DNA of 64,000 nucleotides from Perognathus longimembris pacificus (GCF_023159225.1 NC_063176.1:35396786-35460785), one strand, 5' to 3'; positions 11,833 through 23,542 are shown, numbered from the stretch's first letter. The notes: generated from the sequence alone by a model not told the origin. Numbers and translations are program-made.

Positions 11833-11846
11833 AAGTATTCATCTTT

Positions 11847-12040
11847 GGTCTGGGAAAGTGGCTTAGTGGTAGAGTGCTTGCCTACTATGCATGAAGCCCT
11901 GGGTTTGATTCCTCAGCACCACATAAACAGAAAAAGCCGAAAATGGCACTGTGGCTCAAGTGGTAGAGTGCTCGCCTTGAGCAAAAAGAAGCCAGGGCCA
12001 GTGCTCAGGCCCTGAGTCCAAGCCCCAGGACTGGCCAAAA
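11847..12040 (+). repeat. IDL-Geo SINE
   Basis: Plus-strand full-length copy with more substitutions in the IDL head ('ggtctgggaaagtggcttagtgg'). It still has a perfect 14-bp target-site duplication, aagtattcatcttt (11,833-11,846 and 12,041-12,054). Confidence 0.95.
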
Positions 12041-12074
12041 AAGTATTCATCTTTCAGTTGAATGAAACTCCTAT

Positions 12075-12296
12075 TTTTTTTTTTATTTTTTTTTTTTGGT
12101 TGTACTGGCTTTGAATTCAGGTCCTCAGCCTTGCTAAGCAGGTGCTCAGCTACTTAAACCACACCTGAGTACCTTTTACTTTGGTAATTTTTAAGGTAGG
12201 GTTTCACTTTTTGCCCAGATGGCCTGATACCTTGATATTCCTGATCTTAGCCTCACAAGTATCTAGAATTACAGGTGTGAGCCACAGTACCTGTTA
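12075..12296 (-). repeat. Older tRNA/B1 composite SINE
   Basis: Poly-T, then 'tttgaattcaggtcctcagccttgctaagcaggtgctc' (tRNA-like part) and 'tagggtttcactttttgcccag...ttacaggtgtgagccacag' (B1-like part), all reverse strand. Confidence 0.75.
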
Positions 12297-13039
12297 GGCT
12301 AACATTTAAAAAAATAATGTATTTGTGACTAGAAAAATATTATTATTGCTAGATAACTATTATTACTGTCAAGACAGAGTTCAACATCACTTCTATTCCA
12401 GTTTTTCAGCACTAGAAATAGAAGAATAAGAAAAAAACTTGTTCACATAAAAATGTAACAGACAGGAATGGAAGGGATTTTGTTGTAGCACAGGTATGAT
12501 CTGTTTTATATTCCTGGGTTATATGCCCCATATCATAGAAATTACCTTCGCATATCTGTCAACTGACAGCTTCATTTGTTCTGCCTTCACTTTTGTTAAT
12601 AGCAAAGAATCAGAAATCCAGGGCTTATAAAACAATGTAGTATTTACCATCTTCAGCTACTTCAACACTGTTGGCAGCATGTTGAATTGTAGCTTTGCTA
12701 AGTATTGCTTATTTTGTACTCAAAGCAATGCACCAGAGCTGCATTCTCTCTGAGGGAGAGGCCTGCCTTTCTTCTGCAAAGTGACTAGGGGTGCATGAGC
12801 AAGGGAAATTCAGGGAATGGATCCATTCCAATACCATCGTGTTCCAGGGCAGACTTTTAGGAATGCGTGTGTGTGTGTGTGAAACTTGAGTCCCTGGAAA
12901 TTAACTCTCTTTAAATGATCTGTGCTACTGTCTGTTGGAAAACCATATCTGCTTGTCTGTGAACTTGGGGTCCATGCTTCCCACTTTGAAGGACTGTGCT
13001 TTGACTGTTTTGAAGTATCTAATATCCCCTTCAAGCTCA
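12297..13039. other. Unique non-coding stretch
   Basis: No confident feature. The LTR-like element that follows may start earlier than drawn, around 12,900. Confidence 0.4.
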
Positions 13040-13375
13040 TGAGCTGAACGGCTGGTCCCCAACTGTATTGACAGGTGATGGATCATGAGTTCATAGGTGA
13101 GTGATCTATTAGGAGATGGCATCAAGTCAGAAAAAGTGGATCACTGGGAATATGTGTTTATCTCAGATGCTGTTCCTCTTCCTCTCTCTCCCTGCTCCCC
13201 AGGCCACCATGAGGTGAGCAGCTTTTCTCCGCCATGATATTCTGCCTTGCCACAGGACCAAAAGTGGTGGAGTCAGCTGACCATGGACTGAAACCTCTGA
13301 AACTTTGAGGCAAAATAAATCTTTCCTCCTTTAAGTTGTTTATGTTGGGTATTTTTTCAAGTTATGCTGACACAG
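13040..13375 (+). mobile_element. MaLR-type solo LTR
   Basis: The 3' half is diagnostic: 'gccaccatgaggtgagcag', 'ctgaccatggactgaaacctctgaaac', a poly(A) signal AATAAA at 13,314-13,319, then 'ctttcctcctttaagttg' and 'gtattttttcaag'. This order is shared by ERVL-MaLR-type LTRs. No internal retroviral genes flank it. The 5' edge is uncertain. Confidence 0.6.
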
Positions 13376-13602
13376 ATGTCATGCTTTTAATAGTGGCAGA
13401 GACTCTGTAATTGCCCTAACTTCTGCCAGTGGAAAATATACTTGTTTATTTTCTTAGTGTAATCATTTGCACATGTTGAATGGGCTTCATTCACACTGCC
13501 TTCACTTGGGGAAGCCCCAGTAAGTGCCGGATAATGGAAGCTGTTGTGTGCTTTCCAACCTTAGCTACTTGGACCTACAGTCTCTGGTAGGTCATAACTA
13601 AA

Positions 13603-13840
13603 GCTGGGTGCTGGTAGCTCATGCCTATTATCCTAGCTACTCAGGAGACTGAGATATGAAGGTCAGGGTTCCAAGCCCAGGCAGAAAAGGCCTGGAGACT
13701 GGAGACTGGAGACTTTCATCTCCAGTTAACCACCAGAAAACCTGAAGTGGAGCTGTAGCTCAAAGTGGTAGACTACTAGCCTTGAGCAAAAATATTCAAG
13801 GATAGTGCCTAGGCCTTGAGTTCAAGCCCCAGAAAGGACA
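13603..13840 (+). repeat. Old B1-Geo SINE
   Basis: Almost complete plus-strand copy, useful as a reference for the family: head 'gctgggtgctggtagctcatgcc', 'ctactcaggagactgagat', linker 'ctccagttaaccaccag', tail 'agctgtagctcaaagtggtag', 'ccttgagc', 'gagttcaagcccc'. A triplet 'ctggagaga' motif expansion lies in the linker, and ACT repeats replace the A tail. Confidence 0.92.
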
Positions 13841-14654
13841 AAAATATACTACTACTACTACCAATAATAACAATTTTAATTCTTTTTTCCACCTCAAGTT
13901 AATTTTTGTTGATTTCTATTATTGTTTTTTCCAATCTAAGAGAGTTTGGATGTATTTCTAAATATCAGCTAGCAAGATATTTAATCACTTGAGGTATAAA
14001 AGTTGTTTTCTATGTGTTTAACAAGTGTAATTATCTCATACTAATTTTAGAGGACATCTGATTGGTTCTTTTGTTTATGATAACTAAACATTCATTCTTG
14101 TAATATTAACAGGACTAATTTTTTGAGCATGGTGTGTGTTTTAGGGAGTGGAGTGGTTTAACAGCATCGCCAGTACGCAGAGATTTTCTCTGGGGAGGTT
14201 GCACTCCTTTAGACCTCTGCTGGATTTTTGTTGTTGTGGTGGTGGTTTTGGAGTGTTTTTTTTTCTGGCTTCAAGAGGTGCAGGAGATACTGGCTAGGCT
14301 CTGAAGGGATTTCTGGCCATGTGGGTTCAGGTTTGGAGCTGCTGTGACCACTCTGACAATGGGCTGGCCAGAGGATAGTTCAGTTCAGAAGGAAGCAGAG
14401 AAGTAAGTTGTGAAGCTGGAGACTCACTTCTGATGATATTCTTTATCCACCAGGCCAAATCATTAGCAACATACTCCTGGACCATTGCGCCCCCTCTTTT
14501 TCTCTGGCCGGCTCTGGCCCTCTGACTCAACATGCTGTGACTAAGAGGTTGAGTCATCTCAACCCAATGCAAAAGTGAGAATTACTTGGAAAACACAGTA
14601 TGTTGTATGAGCTATATACTTATGTTCTCAGGTACACCAATGAAACATTCGTTA
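13841..14654. other. Unique non-coding stretch
   Basis: No recognised repeat or gene. Confidence 0.4.
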
Positions 14655-15065
14655 TTGCTATTGTTTATGTCCCCTAGGCATTTATAAGTTAGGAACTAGG
14701 TCTCCAGAGTAGAGATGTTAATTCACAATGGGACCTTCAAAAGGTAGGCCCTGCGGAAAGATCCTGTGCCATTTTATTGCCTTCAGAAAGGATGCAAGTA
14801 GTTCCTGTGAGATCCCCAAGTTCTTGCAAGTGAAAAATTATTATAGAAGCTTGAGCCTGACCCCTGAATCACTTTCCCTCTGGTCTCCAATCTGGCCCTG
14901 GGATCACTTCTACCACTGTGGTGCCATCTACCATGAGGCAATGCCAAACTTCACCAGGTTGTCACCATGCTGGTTGCATGTCCAGCCTCCAAACCCATGA
15001 GTTTAGTAAGCTTCTTTCTTTATGAGAGCCCAAGCTCAGGCGTTTCATTATAATGCAAAGTGGAA

Positions 15066-15067
<2 letters not shown>
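14655..15067 (+). mobile_element. MaLR-type solo LTR
   Basis: It begins 'tgtttatgtcccctaggcatttataag', continues 'gggaccttcaaaaggtaggccctgcgg', and ends 'cagcctccaaacccatgag', 'cttctttctttatgag', 'ctcaggcgtttcattataatgcaaagtgg'. This is the start-to-end order of a MaLR/MLT1-type LTR. A 90-aa frame inside it is not a gene. Confidence 0.7.

Positions 15068-15109
<42 letters not shown>
15068..15109. repeat. (GT)n microsatellite
   Basis: About 21 GT units, starting at the 3' end of the LTR. Confidence 0.97.
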
Positions 15110-15110
<1 letters not shown>

Positions 15111-15471
15111 CATCGTGGTCTATTTCATTATGGCCTACTTAAATTTTTTTAACATTCTGATAAAATACACATTTTCTCCACTTTAAAATATACATTCATA
15201 TTGTACATCAATTGCCACCCTCTATATACCATGACTACCTTCTGAAATTCTGTACCCAGAAAACAGTAACCTCATTATCCCTTTCCTCAAGCCTTGGAAA
15301 GAGCCTTATTTGTGTTTTAGATATAGAAGATTGTGTAAGGCCAGTCCCTATGGGAGATCACACCCCAAAACTTAAAATGTTTATTGTGTCTCTCATTACA
15401 ATAGGTCACATTTGAGGCACCCACTTCCTGTTCATTCTACCAATTGTTACACAATACTAATATAAAACAAA
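15110..15471. other. Unique non-coding stretch
   Basis: No recognised repeat or gene. Confidence 0.4.
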
Positions 15472-15488
15472 CCTAAAATAATTCTTTG

Positions 15489-15692
15489 TTTTGTTTTGTT
15501 TGCCAGTCCTGGGCCTTGGACTCAGGGCCTGTACACTGTCCCTGGCTTCTTTTTGCTCAAGGCTAGCACTCGGCTACTTGAGCCACAGTGCCACTTCTGG
15601 CCATTTTCGATATATGTGGTGCTGGGGAATCGAACCTAGGGCTTCATGTATACGAGGCAAGCACTCTTGCCACTAGGCCATATTCCCAGCCC
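15489..15692 (-). repeat. IDL-Geo SINE
   Basis: Full-length reverse copy, A tail as (TTTTG)n. Perfect 17-bp target-site duplication cctaaaataattctttg (15,472-15,488 and 15,693-15,709). Confidence 0.97.
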
Positions 15693-15757
15693 CCTAAAAT
15701 AATTCTTTGACTCTAGAGAAGTTTTTGTCAATGTCACTACATAAAAAGATGATAACA

Positions 15758-15965
15758 GGGGCTGGGGATATGGCCTAGTGGCAAGAGTGCTTGCCTTGTG
15801 TACATGAGGCCCTGGGTTCAATTCCTCAGCACCACATATACAGAAAACGGCCAGAAGTGGCGCTGTGGCTCAAGTGGCAGAGTGCTAGCCTTGAGCAAAA
15901 AAGCCAGGGACAGTGCTCAGGCCCTGAGTCCAAGCCCCAGAACTGGCCAAAAAAAAAAAAAAAAA
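15758..15965 (+). repeat. IDL-Geo SINE inside L1
   Basis: Full-length plus copy starting 'ggggctggggatatggcctagtgg' with a long A tail. Perfect duplication aaaaagatgataaca (15,743-15,757 and 15,966-15,980), which also shows the L1 was there first. Confidence 0.97.
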
Positions 15966-16099
15966 AAAAAGATGATAACATAGCAATGTACAAGCAGAAA
16001 GGGAATTAAGGAAACAATACCATTTTCAATAGCTAAAAAAAAAAAAAAGAATAAAATACCTTGGATTAACCTAACCAAAGATGTGAATGACCTATTTAA

Positions 16100-17570
16100 T
16101 GAGAACTATAAAAATCTAAAAAGAGAAATCAAAGAGGCCACCAGAAGATGGAAAGACCTCCCATGCTCATAGGTAGGCAGAATCAATATAGTGAAAATGG
16201 CCATATTGCCCAAAATGTTATACAAATTCAGTGCAATCCCCATCAAAGTCCCAGCTACATTCCTCACTGAAATAGAGAAAACAACCCATAAATTCATGTG
16301 AAACAACAAAAGACCTAGAATAGCCAAAGCAATTCTAGGCAAAAGAAGCAGTGCAAGAGGAAGCACAATACCAGACTTCAAGCTCTATTATAGAGGCATC
16401 ATAACAAAAGCAGCCTGGTACTGGCATAAAAACAGACCTGAAGATCAATGGAATAGGATAGAAGACCAGGAAATGAATCCGCATACTTAGAGTCAGCTGA
16501 TATTTGACAAAGGAGCTCAAGACATACAATGGAAAAAGCATAGCCTCTTCAACTACTGGTGCTGGGAAAACTGGGCAGCCACTTGTAGAAAACTCAAAGT
16601 GGACCTTAGCCTATCACCATGCACCAAGATCAACTCAAAATAGATTAAGGACCTCAACATCAGACCTGAAACCCTGAAACTACTGAAGGACCGAGTAGGA
16701 GAGACATTAGAACTTATAGGCATAGGCAGGAACTTCCTGAACAGAGTCCCAATGGCACAACAGATAGGGGAGAGACTTGACAAATGGGGCTATTACAAAA
16801 TAAAAAGTTTCTGCACAGCTAAAGACATAGCCACTAAACTAGAAAGACAGCCAACCATATGGGAAAAGATCTTCACCAGCACAGCAACAGACAAAGGCCT
16901 AATATCCATCATCTACAACGAACTCAAGAAACTAACCCCCTTCAAACCCAGTAAACCAATTATTAAATGGGCAAAGGAGCTAAAGAGAGACTTCAAAGGA
17001 GAAGAAATAAAAATGGCAAAGAAACAGGTGAGGAAATGTTCAACATCCCTGGCAGTAAATGAAATGCAAATAGAAACAACCCTAAGATACTACCTCACTC
17101 CAGTTAGAATGGCCTATACTCTGAACTCAGCCAACAACAAATGCTGGAGGGGGTGCTGAGAAAGAGGAACCCTTCTCCACTGTTGGTGGGAGTGTAAACT
17201 AGTACAGCCACTCTGGAGAGCAGTATGGAGGTTCCTCAAAAAAACTCAGCATAGACATACCCTATGATCCAGCCATACCACTCCTAGGCATCTACCCTGA
17301 ACAACAGGATCCAGGATACCACAAAGACACCTGCACATCCACGTTTATCACTGCACAATTCACAATAGCCAAAATATGGAAACAACCCAGATGCCCCACT
17401 AAAGATGAATGGATCTAAAAAGTGTTGTACCTGTATACAGTGGAATACTACATAGCAATTAGAAATGATAAAATAATGGCATTCACAGGGAAATGGTCAG
17501 ATCTTGAACACATAATGTTGAGCAAGACAAGCCCAGAGCACAGAGAACAAAGGCGTATGGTCTCCCTGAT
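16100..17570 (+). pseudogene. L1 ORF2p C-terminal remnant
   Basis: The longest intact piece is a 135-residue frame at 16,752-17,159. It holds the ORF2p C-terminal landmarks DKWGYYKIKSFCTAK, RQPTIWEKIF, DKGLISIIYNELK, WAKELKRDF, YYLTPVRMA and the cysteine-containing NNKCWRGC. Upstream 'tggtactggcataaaaacagac' and 'atcaatggaataggatagaag' encode the region after the polymerase. Downstream 'cctatgatccagccatacca' and 'gtggaatactacatagcaattag' encode the extreme C-terminus. Stops and frameshifts break it, so it is non-functional. Confidence 0.92.
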
Positions 17571-18270
17571 ATGGGCTTGCTAAGGGGAGGGAACAACAGT
17601 AGAGATCATGTCTGTAAAATGACAAACTTCTTTTCAAATGGTATTTCCACATGTTTTGGTCAGCAACTTTACATTATGTCTCTAAAACCAAACAATTACT
17701 AAATAAACATAAAAAGGTCTAGGATAGACCTATAAGAGGATCACAATAGCTCAACAGCTATGTACACATGATTATATAAGATGAGGCTAAGCAAAACGAA
17801 CTCCAAGAGATGGAAACAGGAGGATTTTATTGTTGTTGTTATGTTTAATGTACTAGGTGAATTTCCTCTGGTCACTGTATATGATTTTGGTACACTGGAT
17901 ATTGTATATATGCTTATCTGAACTAGGGAAGGGAAAGAAAAATGAGGGAGGGTATAACAGATAAGACAAGAAATGTACTCACTACCTTATTATGTAACTG
18001 TACCCCCCTCTGTACATCATCTTGTCAATAAAATTTAATTTTAAAATTTTTAATTTTTAAAAATTTAATTTTAATTAAAAAACATTTTGCAACAAATTTT
18101 CAGATTCCACTTAATTTTGTATTGGCTACTCTGGCAATCTCTAAAGTTTAATAAATACTGTACATATTAATAGACCTTTCCCTACAGAATAAGAGTTTAG
18201 GAATATTACTGGTTCTTTAGGGCTACTATAACAAGCACAAAAACTGAGCATTTCAAAACAGCAGAAATGA

Positions 18271-18520
18271 AACTGGGCACCATGCTTGTAATCCTAGTTA
18301 GTCAGAGGCTGAGATCTGAGGATTGTGGTTTAAAGTTAGCCTGGACAGGAAAGTCCTTGAGACTCTTTATCTCCAATAAACTACCCCCCCTTCCCATAGA
18401 CACACCACAAAGACTGGAAGTGGAGCCCTGCCTCAAATGTTAGAGCCTTGAGCAAAAACAGCTCAGGAAACAGTGCCCAGGCTCTGAGTTCAAGCCCTAG
18501 AACTCACACAAAATAAAACA
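18271..18520 (+). repeat. Old B1-Geo SINE
   Basis: Plus copy: 'aaactgggcaccatgcttgtaatcctag', 'gtggtttaaagttagcctgg', 'actctttatctccaataaac', 'gagttcaagccctag'. Part of the tail (around GTGGCTCAAG) is deleted. Confidence 0.88.
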
Positions 18521-18667
18521 GAACTAACCAGAGATCCCTTGTAACTCTGGGCACTAGAAGTTTAAAATGAAGGTAAAAGGAGGGAAGGAGAAAATTGAGA
18601 AAGTGAATCATTTTGCAACAACTTAATACTATGAAATACATTATAACAGCATAAAGAATCTTATTTT

Positions 18668-18842
18668 AAGCTGGGCACTGGGGGCTCATACTTGTTATCT
18701 TAGCTAGTCAGGAGGCTGGGATCTGAGAAGCTTAGTTCAAAACTAGCCCAGGCAGACAAATAGGAGAGAGTCCAATTAACCAGCAAAAATCTAAAGTGGA
18801 GGTGTGGCTCACCTCTAAGACTCAATTGCCTTGCCAAAGAAG
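18668..18842 (+). repeat. Old B1-Geo SINE, 3' truncated
   Basis: Head 'agctgggcactgggggctcatacttgttatc', then 'gtggaggtgtggctcacctc'. The tail is lost after 'gccttgcc'. Confidence 0.82.
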
Positions 18843-18954
18843 TCAAATAATAATTGGTCTTACCTCGGGATATCTTGAGTATCAGATGAGGTAATATTTA
18901 TAAATTCTATTAATACAAACACTCTTAATAATGCTACCAGACCCTGTTCTACGC

Positions 18955-19120
18955 AATTAACATTATGCGTCCTGTTTAATTCTCACAACAACTCTATGAC
19001 GTAAAAGCCTTATTCCCATGGTATATGTGGGAAATAGGAAGCACAGAGGAACTCAATCACTTGCCCACACAACTAAAGACAAGGCCCTTAAACTCTGTCT
19101 CTGTACCATGTCTGGGACAT
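18955..19120 (-). repeat. MIR fragment
   Basis: 'attctcacaacaactctatgacg' followed by 'cacagaggaactcaatcacttgcc' is the reverse-strand MIR core order. Confidence 0.7.
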
Positions 19121-19815
19121 GTTCCCATTCAAACCACTATTTCTTAAATTAATATTATAATGATGTCTACAATGAAGCCTTCAAATTCTCTTAGAAAAAA
19201 ATCAAATGTATTATTTTGTGGACAACATGATTTTTGGTAAAAGTCCATCCATTTTAATATAATACTTACCCAGAAATGAAAAACAAGCCCTATTAAAAAC
19301 AAACAAACACTGTCTTCTGTGTCTTTTGTCTTCCCCTCTTCTCTCACATCTCTTGCTCAGGAAGAACCAATCTATATGCCCTGTCATGGAGAAACCCCAG
19401 TTACTTCTGTGGGAGGGAGCTGAGGTCCCTGGCACCCAGCCAGGTGGAAATTAAGGCCTGTCAGCCATCATGTGTCCCCAGCTCTTCAGATGACAGCTTG
19501 ACTGCAGTCACGTGGAACACTCAGAGGGGCTCTGTGAAGATACTTCCAGATGCTTGGAACGACAGGAAGGGTGAGGGAATACATGTTTGTGCTTTTCAGC
19601 TTCAAGGAGTTATCCATTACAAATCCATGCAAGTGGGCCGCTGCCATATAAAATCTTCAAATGTGACGGTGGTGTTTTATCAACTACTCAGAGCCCTTTC
19701 CCTTTCGATATTAATTTTAGAGTTAGCATGCTCGTTTATTAAACAATATAGAAAATTACTGCTGTTTTATCAGTAGTATTGCAATCCATAATTACAGTAT
19801 GTTTCTTCATTTGCA
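19121..19815. other. Unique stretch, possible old LTR trace
   Basis: A 110-aa frame at 19,444-19,776 is the longest open frame of this AT-rich section. It has no recognisable motif. 'gacagcttgactgcagtcacgtgg' faintly recalls MLT1-type LTR sequence, but too weakly for a call. Confidence 0.3.
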
Positions 19816-19820
19816 CAGAT

Positions 19821-20031
19821 TTTTTTTTTTTTTTTTTTTGGCCAGTCCTGGGCCTTGGATTCAGGGCCTGAGCACTGTCCCTGGCTTCTTCCCGCTCAAG
19901 GCTAGCACTCTGCCACCTGAGCCACAGCGCCACTTCTGGCCATTTTCTATATATGTGGTGCTGGGGAATCGAACCAAGAGCTTCATGTGTAGGAGGCAAG
20001 CACTCTTGCCACTAGGCCATATTCCCAGCCC
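19821..20031 (-). repeat. IDL-Geo SINE
   Basis: Full-length reverse copy with 18-20 T tail, carrying the CTTCCCGCTC (GCGGGAAG) diagnostic. The flanking duplication tgcacagattttttt / tgcccagattttttt has one mismatch. Confidence 0.95.
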
Positions 20032-20039
20032 TGCCCAGA

Positions 20040-20944
20040 TTTTTTTAAAGCCCTTGATAACAATATTTTGCTATTTTAGGTGTACAGAGGTTCCATAGCT
20101 ATTGTTAATTTTATTCCTAATATTTTAGCCTATCACAAATGTCTTTAAATATTATAGTGTTTCTTATAAATAGAAATACAGTGACATTTTGATGCTGTCA
20201 CAATTAAGTTGTTTTCTGTTGTTCATTGCTTATAAAGAGAAATTCAGTGGAATTGACCACTCTATCACTAAGCCACATTCCCAGCACTTCCCTAGTTTTG
20301 GCGTTTTTTTTGTTTGTTTGTTTGTTTGTTTAGTGGTTGCTTAGAGGTTACTAAATGTAAGTGACTTGGAACAAACTGGTTAAGAGAAATATTTTTCTTT
20401 GTGACTTCACTTGTAAATACAAGCTAATTTATAAGGTACTATGAACTAAAACTCCTTGGGATTGAGACTAATCTCAAAACCACATTAGATTTACATAAAC
20501 ACTAATCTTTTTGACAAAGACATTGTTCTTGATTGAATCCATCATCTCATTGGCTTTTTTCCAAGGTGAAGTCCTGTAAAAATAAAATAGTTGAAAGGTT
20601 TTTGGTTTTTTGTTTGTTTTTTTTTTTTTAAATTCATTCGCTTAGTGTCAGCCAAAAAAGTAAAAGGCAATTTAGGGCAATATAACAAGTCTCAAACTTC
20701 AAAAAGTTGTTTGAGCCTCATGAACTTAGAGCTTCGTAGGTGTAGAATATTTGCTAAAGTAAAGGAGAACTTGATGGAATAGAAATATAGTACCTTGGTA
20801 CATGGGATGCTTTAATAGAGTACAAGTGTCAATTCTCTTCAAATTAATCTACATTGAATGTAAGACTAATAAAAACTCTGAAGATTTTTCATTAAATGTT
20901 ATATTTCATATGAGTTTTATGTGAGAGATATTGTGAAGAAGTCA
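20040..20944. other. Unique AT-rich stretch
   Basis: No gene. It contains a short (TTTG)n at 20,309-20,331 and a poly-T run near 20,620. Confidence 0.45.
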
Positions 20945-21225
20945 TGCTTGATTAAGCAGGGCAAAGAAGAAAGACCTACACTAGCAGATATCAGGATTTA
21001 TTACAGAGATAAAGAAATTAAAGTAGTGCAGTATTAGCACACTAATAAGAAAAAGAATCAAGAGACTAGAAAAAGATCTGTAAGAATGAATATATGAAAG
21101 AGATAGCATTATAGAAAAGTTAGAAATGCAAGGATATGTTACATTTGAATGGTTGGCTTTCTACTTGTAAAATTACATCCTGATCTTATTGGTAAGCAAA
21201 GATTTACAGGTAAAAAGAATAGGGA
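20945..21225 (+). pseudogene. Degraded L1 ORF2 fragment
   Basis: 'agcagatatcaggatttattacagagataaag', 'agtagtgcagtattagcac', 'agactagaaaaagatctgta' follow the order of ORF2 downstream of the polymerase domain (compare 16,370-16,450). Much older than the 15.7-kb copy. Confidence 0.65.
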
Positions 21226-21230
21226 AAATA

Positions 21231-21465
21231 CTTTTTTTTTTTTTTTTTTTGTCCATTGTGAGGCTCAGGGCCTTTGGTTCTGTCCCTGAGCTTTTTTGTT
21301 CAAGGCTCTACCACTTTGAGCCACAGCACCACTTCAGGTTTTCTGGTGGTTAATTGGAGATAAGAGTCTCATGGTCTTTCCTGCTCAGCTGGCTTTGAAC
21401 CAAGATCCTCAGATCTCAGCCTCCTGAGCAGCTAGAATTACAGGTGTGAACACTGTTACCCAGTG
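21231..21465 (-). repeat. Old B1-Geo SINE
   Basis: Reverse copy with 18-T tail: 'gtccattgtgaggctcagggcc', 'cactttgagccacagcaccacttcagg', 'ggttaattggagataagagtctcatgg', 'cagcctcctgagcagctagaattac'. Confidence 0.9.
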
Positions 21466-21879
21466 GGGAAATATCTTTATTACATAAGGAAAAAATATAT
21501 TTTTCCAGTCATGTATTCATTCATGAAAAGGCAATTAGAATTATAATGTTGCAAGGAGAAAGGTCTGTATCCTGTTTGATCTAATATTTCCTTTGCTTAG
21601 CCTGAGCAAAGTAAGAAAGCTCAAAGATACCAGGCAAAGCCTTTTCTAGGACATTGCTGACTTAGCTTTTTTCTTCTAATAAATAATGTGTATATGATTT
21701 TGTATTTATCTTCTTGCAACTGTTATTGGATCCAGTAATTCTCTCTGACATAATTACAATGGAACTAAATGTTTTCCTCTCAGTAGTGACTCTCTAGACA
21801 GGTTATGAACCTAGAATAAATAAGTGAAAACTGAAATAAGTGAAAACTAGAATCAAATAGTCAGCTGAACTTGTTTACT

Positions 21880-22085
21880 CCTTTTTCTTTTTGATGCCAG
21901 TGCTGAGGCGTGAATGCAGGGACTAGGCACTGTCTCTCAACTTTTTCATTCAGGCTGTCATTCTGCCATTTGAGCCACACTTATACAAAGACTTTCCTAC
22001 TGGGACTGGCTTTAAACTTCCATCCTTCGATGTCAGCCTCCTGAGTAGCTGGGATTACAGCTATGAGCCACTGTCTCCTGGATGC
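21880..22085 (-). repeat. Old B1-Geo SINE
   Basis: Reverse copy: 'ttgatgccagtgctgaggcgtgaatgcagg', 'cattctgccatttgagccacac', then 'gatgtcagcctcctgagtagctgggattac'. The B1-like head is well preserved. Confidence 0.82.
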
Positions 22086-23501
22086 ATGGCCTTTTTTTTT
22101 TTTTTGGAAAAATTATTCTGTGACTATTGCTGGTGCACATTGAACAAAAATAGATTGTGATTTATCATGTTTATTAATGCTGTAACTTGGATTTGAAATT
22201 TTTATAGCCTAAATAAGAGTTAGAATTATTACTTGCATAGTCATTGGCCTGGAAACTATTTTCATGAGAAATCATATCTCATTTGATTAAAACAAAGACA
22301 GAAAATTCAACCTCAAGGGAAACTCATTTGTTTTCTAAGAATAGCATTTCAGAGAGCTGAAGAAATTAGAAGTGGAAAAATCAATTAGAGCTAATATACC
22401 AGCTTGTCGGAAAGGATTGCTTTCTATAAAATATATTCTAGTTCTTTGTCCAGGTTCATTTTAAATTACTCAAGAGAGGGAGCCTGCATTACATCTCTTT
22501 GAAGTCTTTCCTTTTATCTAATTTCACATACCAAGAATCATTTTTTCTAATATCCACCTTTCACGTTAAGTATGAATTCTATACTACCACTTTTAATCAT
22601 ACAATCTTTTTCCTGTTATTTTTCTTCCCAAATTCAGATTTTATGCTGTCAGTTATTTCTAAGAAACTAGCTTTCATTTAACTTAATGACAGATGTGTTC
22701 TTAGGCAATGAGACTGAGGCAGGAGGATTGTGAATTTGAGGCCAGTGTGTGCTACTTAGGGAGACTATGATTAGAGATGTTTCGATCTCTTTTCTTTCAT
22801 CTCTTACTTTTCTGTGTCTGTAGGTCTGGTAACAAGATATTCTAAAGTGGAAGGTACTTAGCTAAAACAAACAGAGAAAGGAAGTTATACATTTCTTGTT
22901 TTATCAAGGAGACTCAGTTCCTTCACAATTAGCAATAAGTATTTTGTTTATCTCTATACAACTTAAGCATTTTTCTCTTGCAAATGATTTCTAGTTTTAA
23001 ATGTTTTCTGTCTCAATGTTCTCCATTTTATGTTCCATCCTTTCTAATCTTGCTTTCATGAATTTAAAACTGAGTATTTTTCTAGCTTGGATGTGGTTAT
23101 TTGTATTTTACCCTTTGAATATGAAGCTGATGATTTTCACCTGCTTACAAGATTTAAATTCTTGCCCTTATCTGTGCAGGGAAATAATTGTGAGACACCA
23201 TGCACATCGGTACTCTGGGCTCATGTGTTGTCTGATGATAAGAAAAGCAAGAGAGGCTATCAGAGCCAGGGATAGAGACTTCCCTGTGCATATGAACATA
23301 AATCCTGTGTAGCCAGAGCAAGGTCAGTAACATGCCAGAGTCCATAATAAACTCCTAGTAACCTTGGGAAGGGTAGAGACAAGGAATAGGATGGATCTCA
23401 ATGCACCCATTAATTTGAGTTTCTATGAATTCTTGTATTCAACCATCTACTACCATTGTGCAACAGTGTTTTTACTGTGGAATAAATGCTAATGCAATGT
23501 A
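22086..23501. other. Mostly unique AT-rich stretch
   Basis: A B1-like fragment lies at about 22,705-22,790 ('gactgaggcaggaggattgtgaatttgaggccagtgtgtgctac'). The rest, including overlapping frames at 23,001-23,345, shows no coding or repeat signature. Confidence 0.45.
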
Positions 23502-23509
23502 CTCAATGT

Positions 23510-23515
<6 letters not shown>

Positions 23516-23542
<27 letters not shown>

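Larger units (their letters stand above)
15743..18040 (+). mobile_element. 5'-truncated L1, 3' ORF2 plus 3' UTR
   Basis: Plus-strand LINE-1 covering the last part of ORF2 and the 3' UTR. An IDL-Geo SINE interrupts it at 15,758-15,965. ORF2 phrases run from 'gaaacaataccattttcaatagc' through the C-terminal region. The 3' UTR starts near 17,600 and ends at AATAAA (18,027-18,032) and an A-rich tail. ORF1, the endonuclease and most of the reverse transcriptase are absent, so it cannot move itself. The left edge is uncertain because I found no duplication for the L1. Confidence 0.93.

Noticed and set aside
15758..15835. tRNA genes at ID-like heads with good A and B boxes
   Set aside because: All are SINE monomers with A tails and target-site duplications. 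None has a complete cloverleaf with acceptor stem in unique sequence.
16752..17159. 135-aa frame as a host gene
   Set aside because: It is the L1 ORF2p C-terminal region in a truncated element.
19444..19776. 110-aa frame as a small gene
   Set aside because: No motif, splice context or promoter; composition matches AT-rich intergenic DNA.
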